NCBI GenBank assembly: GCA_020722645.1
Contig: DYKL01000226.1
Location: 1-6,021, forward strand
Source: Acetofilamentum sp.
GTDB lineage: Bacteria; Bacteroidota; Bacteroidia; Bacteroidales; JAFGUD01
DNA length: 6,021 bases
Direction of reading: 5' to 3'
This document shows positions 6,016-6,021 of the stretch, in pieces. Position numbers and translations under genes: made by a program. Each line of letters starts with the position of its first letter. Positions within the stretch are counted from its first letter, which is position 1. The notes below the pieces were generated by a model that saw nothing but the letters and a program-made list of their open reading frames with translations, was not told the origin of the DNA and did not search any database.

Positions 6016-6021
6016 ATAATT

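Overview
The window looks like ordinary chromosomal DNA from a member of the Bacteroidota (Bacteroidetes). The evidence is strong A+T richness, start codons without clear Shine-Dalgarno sequences, two exact matches to the Bacteroidetes -7 promoter element TAnnTTTG, and protein types common in that phylum: a fused NAD(P)HX repair enzyme, short secreted beta-rich proteins, a relaxed-lipobox lipoprotein and a YbdG/MscM-type channel. This assignment is inferred from sequence character, not from a database search.

Layout, left to right. Bases 1-158 are a leader. They hold a possible edge of a dispersed repeat, a Bacteroidetes-type promoter and a palindromic 5' UTR. Bases 159-1679 (+) encode the bifunctional NAD(P)H-hydrate repair enzyme (NnrE epimerase fused to NnrD dehydratase). 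Bases 1714-2070 (+) encode a small exported protein of unknown function, probably co-transcribed. Facing it, with 10 bp between the two stop codons, is a mechanosensitive-channel gene on the - strand (2081-3628). It is broken by two compensating single-base frameshifts and carries an insertion of about 100 residues in its cytoplasmic domain. Bases 3629-3943 are non-coding and contain a compact, roughly 130-bp nested inverted-repeat element. Bases 3944-4627 (+) encode a lipoprotein whose stop codon overlaps the start of rarA (4627-5856, +), which encodes the replication-associated AAA+ ATPase. Bases 5857-6021 are non-coding, with short inverted and direct repeats.

Functionally this is a housekeeping neighbourhood: metabolite repair (Nnr), response to osmotic or membrane tension (channel), envelope proteins, and replication-fork maintenance (RarA). 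I see no phage, CRISPR, toxin-antitoxin or biosynthetic cluster, and no convincing new multi-gene system. The observations most worth following up are the frameshifted channel gene, the extra domain inside that channel, the nested-palindrome element beside its promoter, and the coupled lipoprotein-rarA pair.
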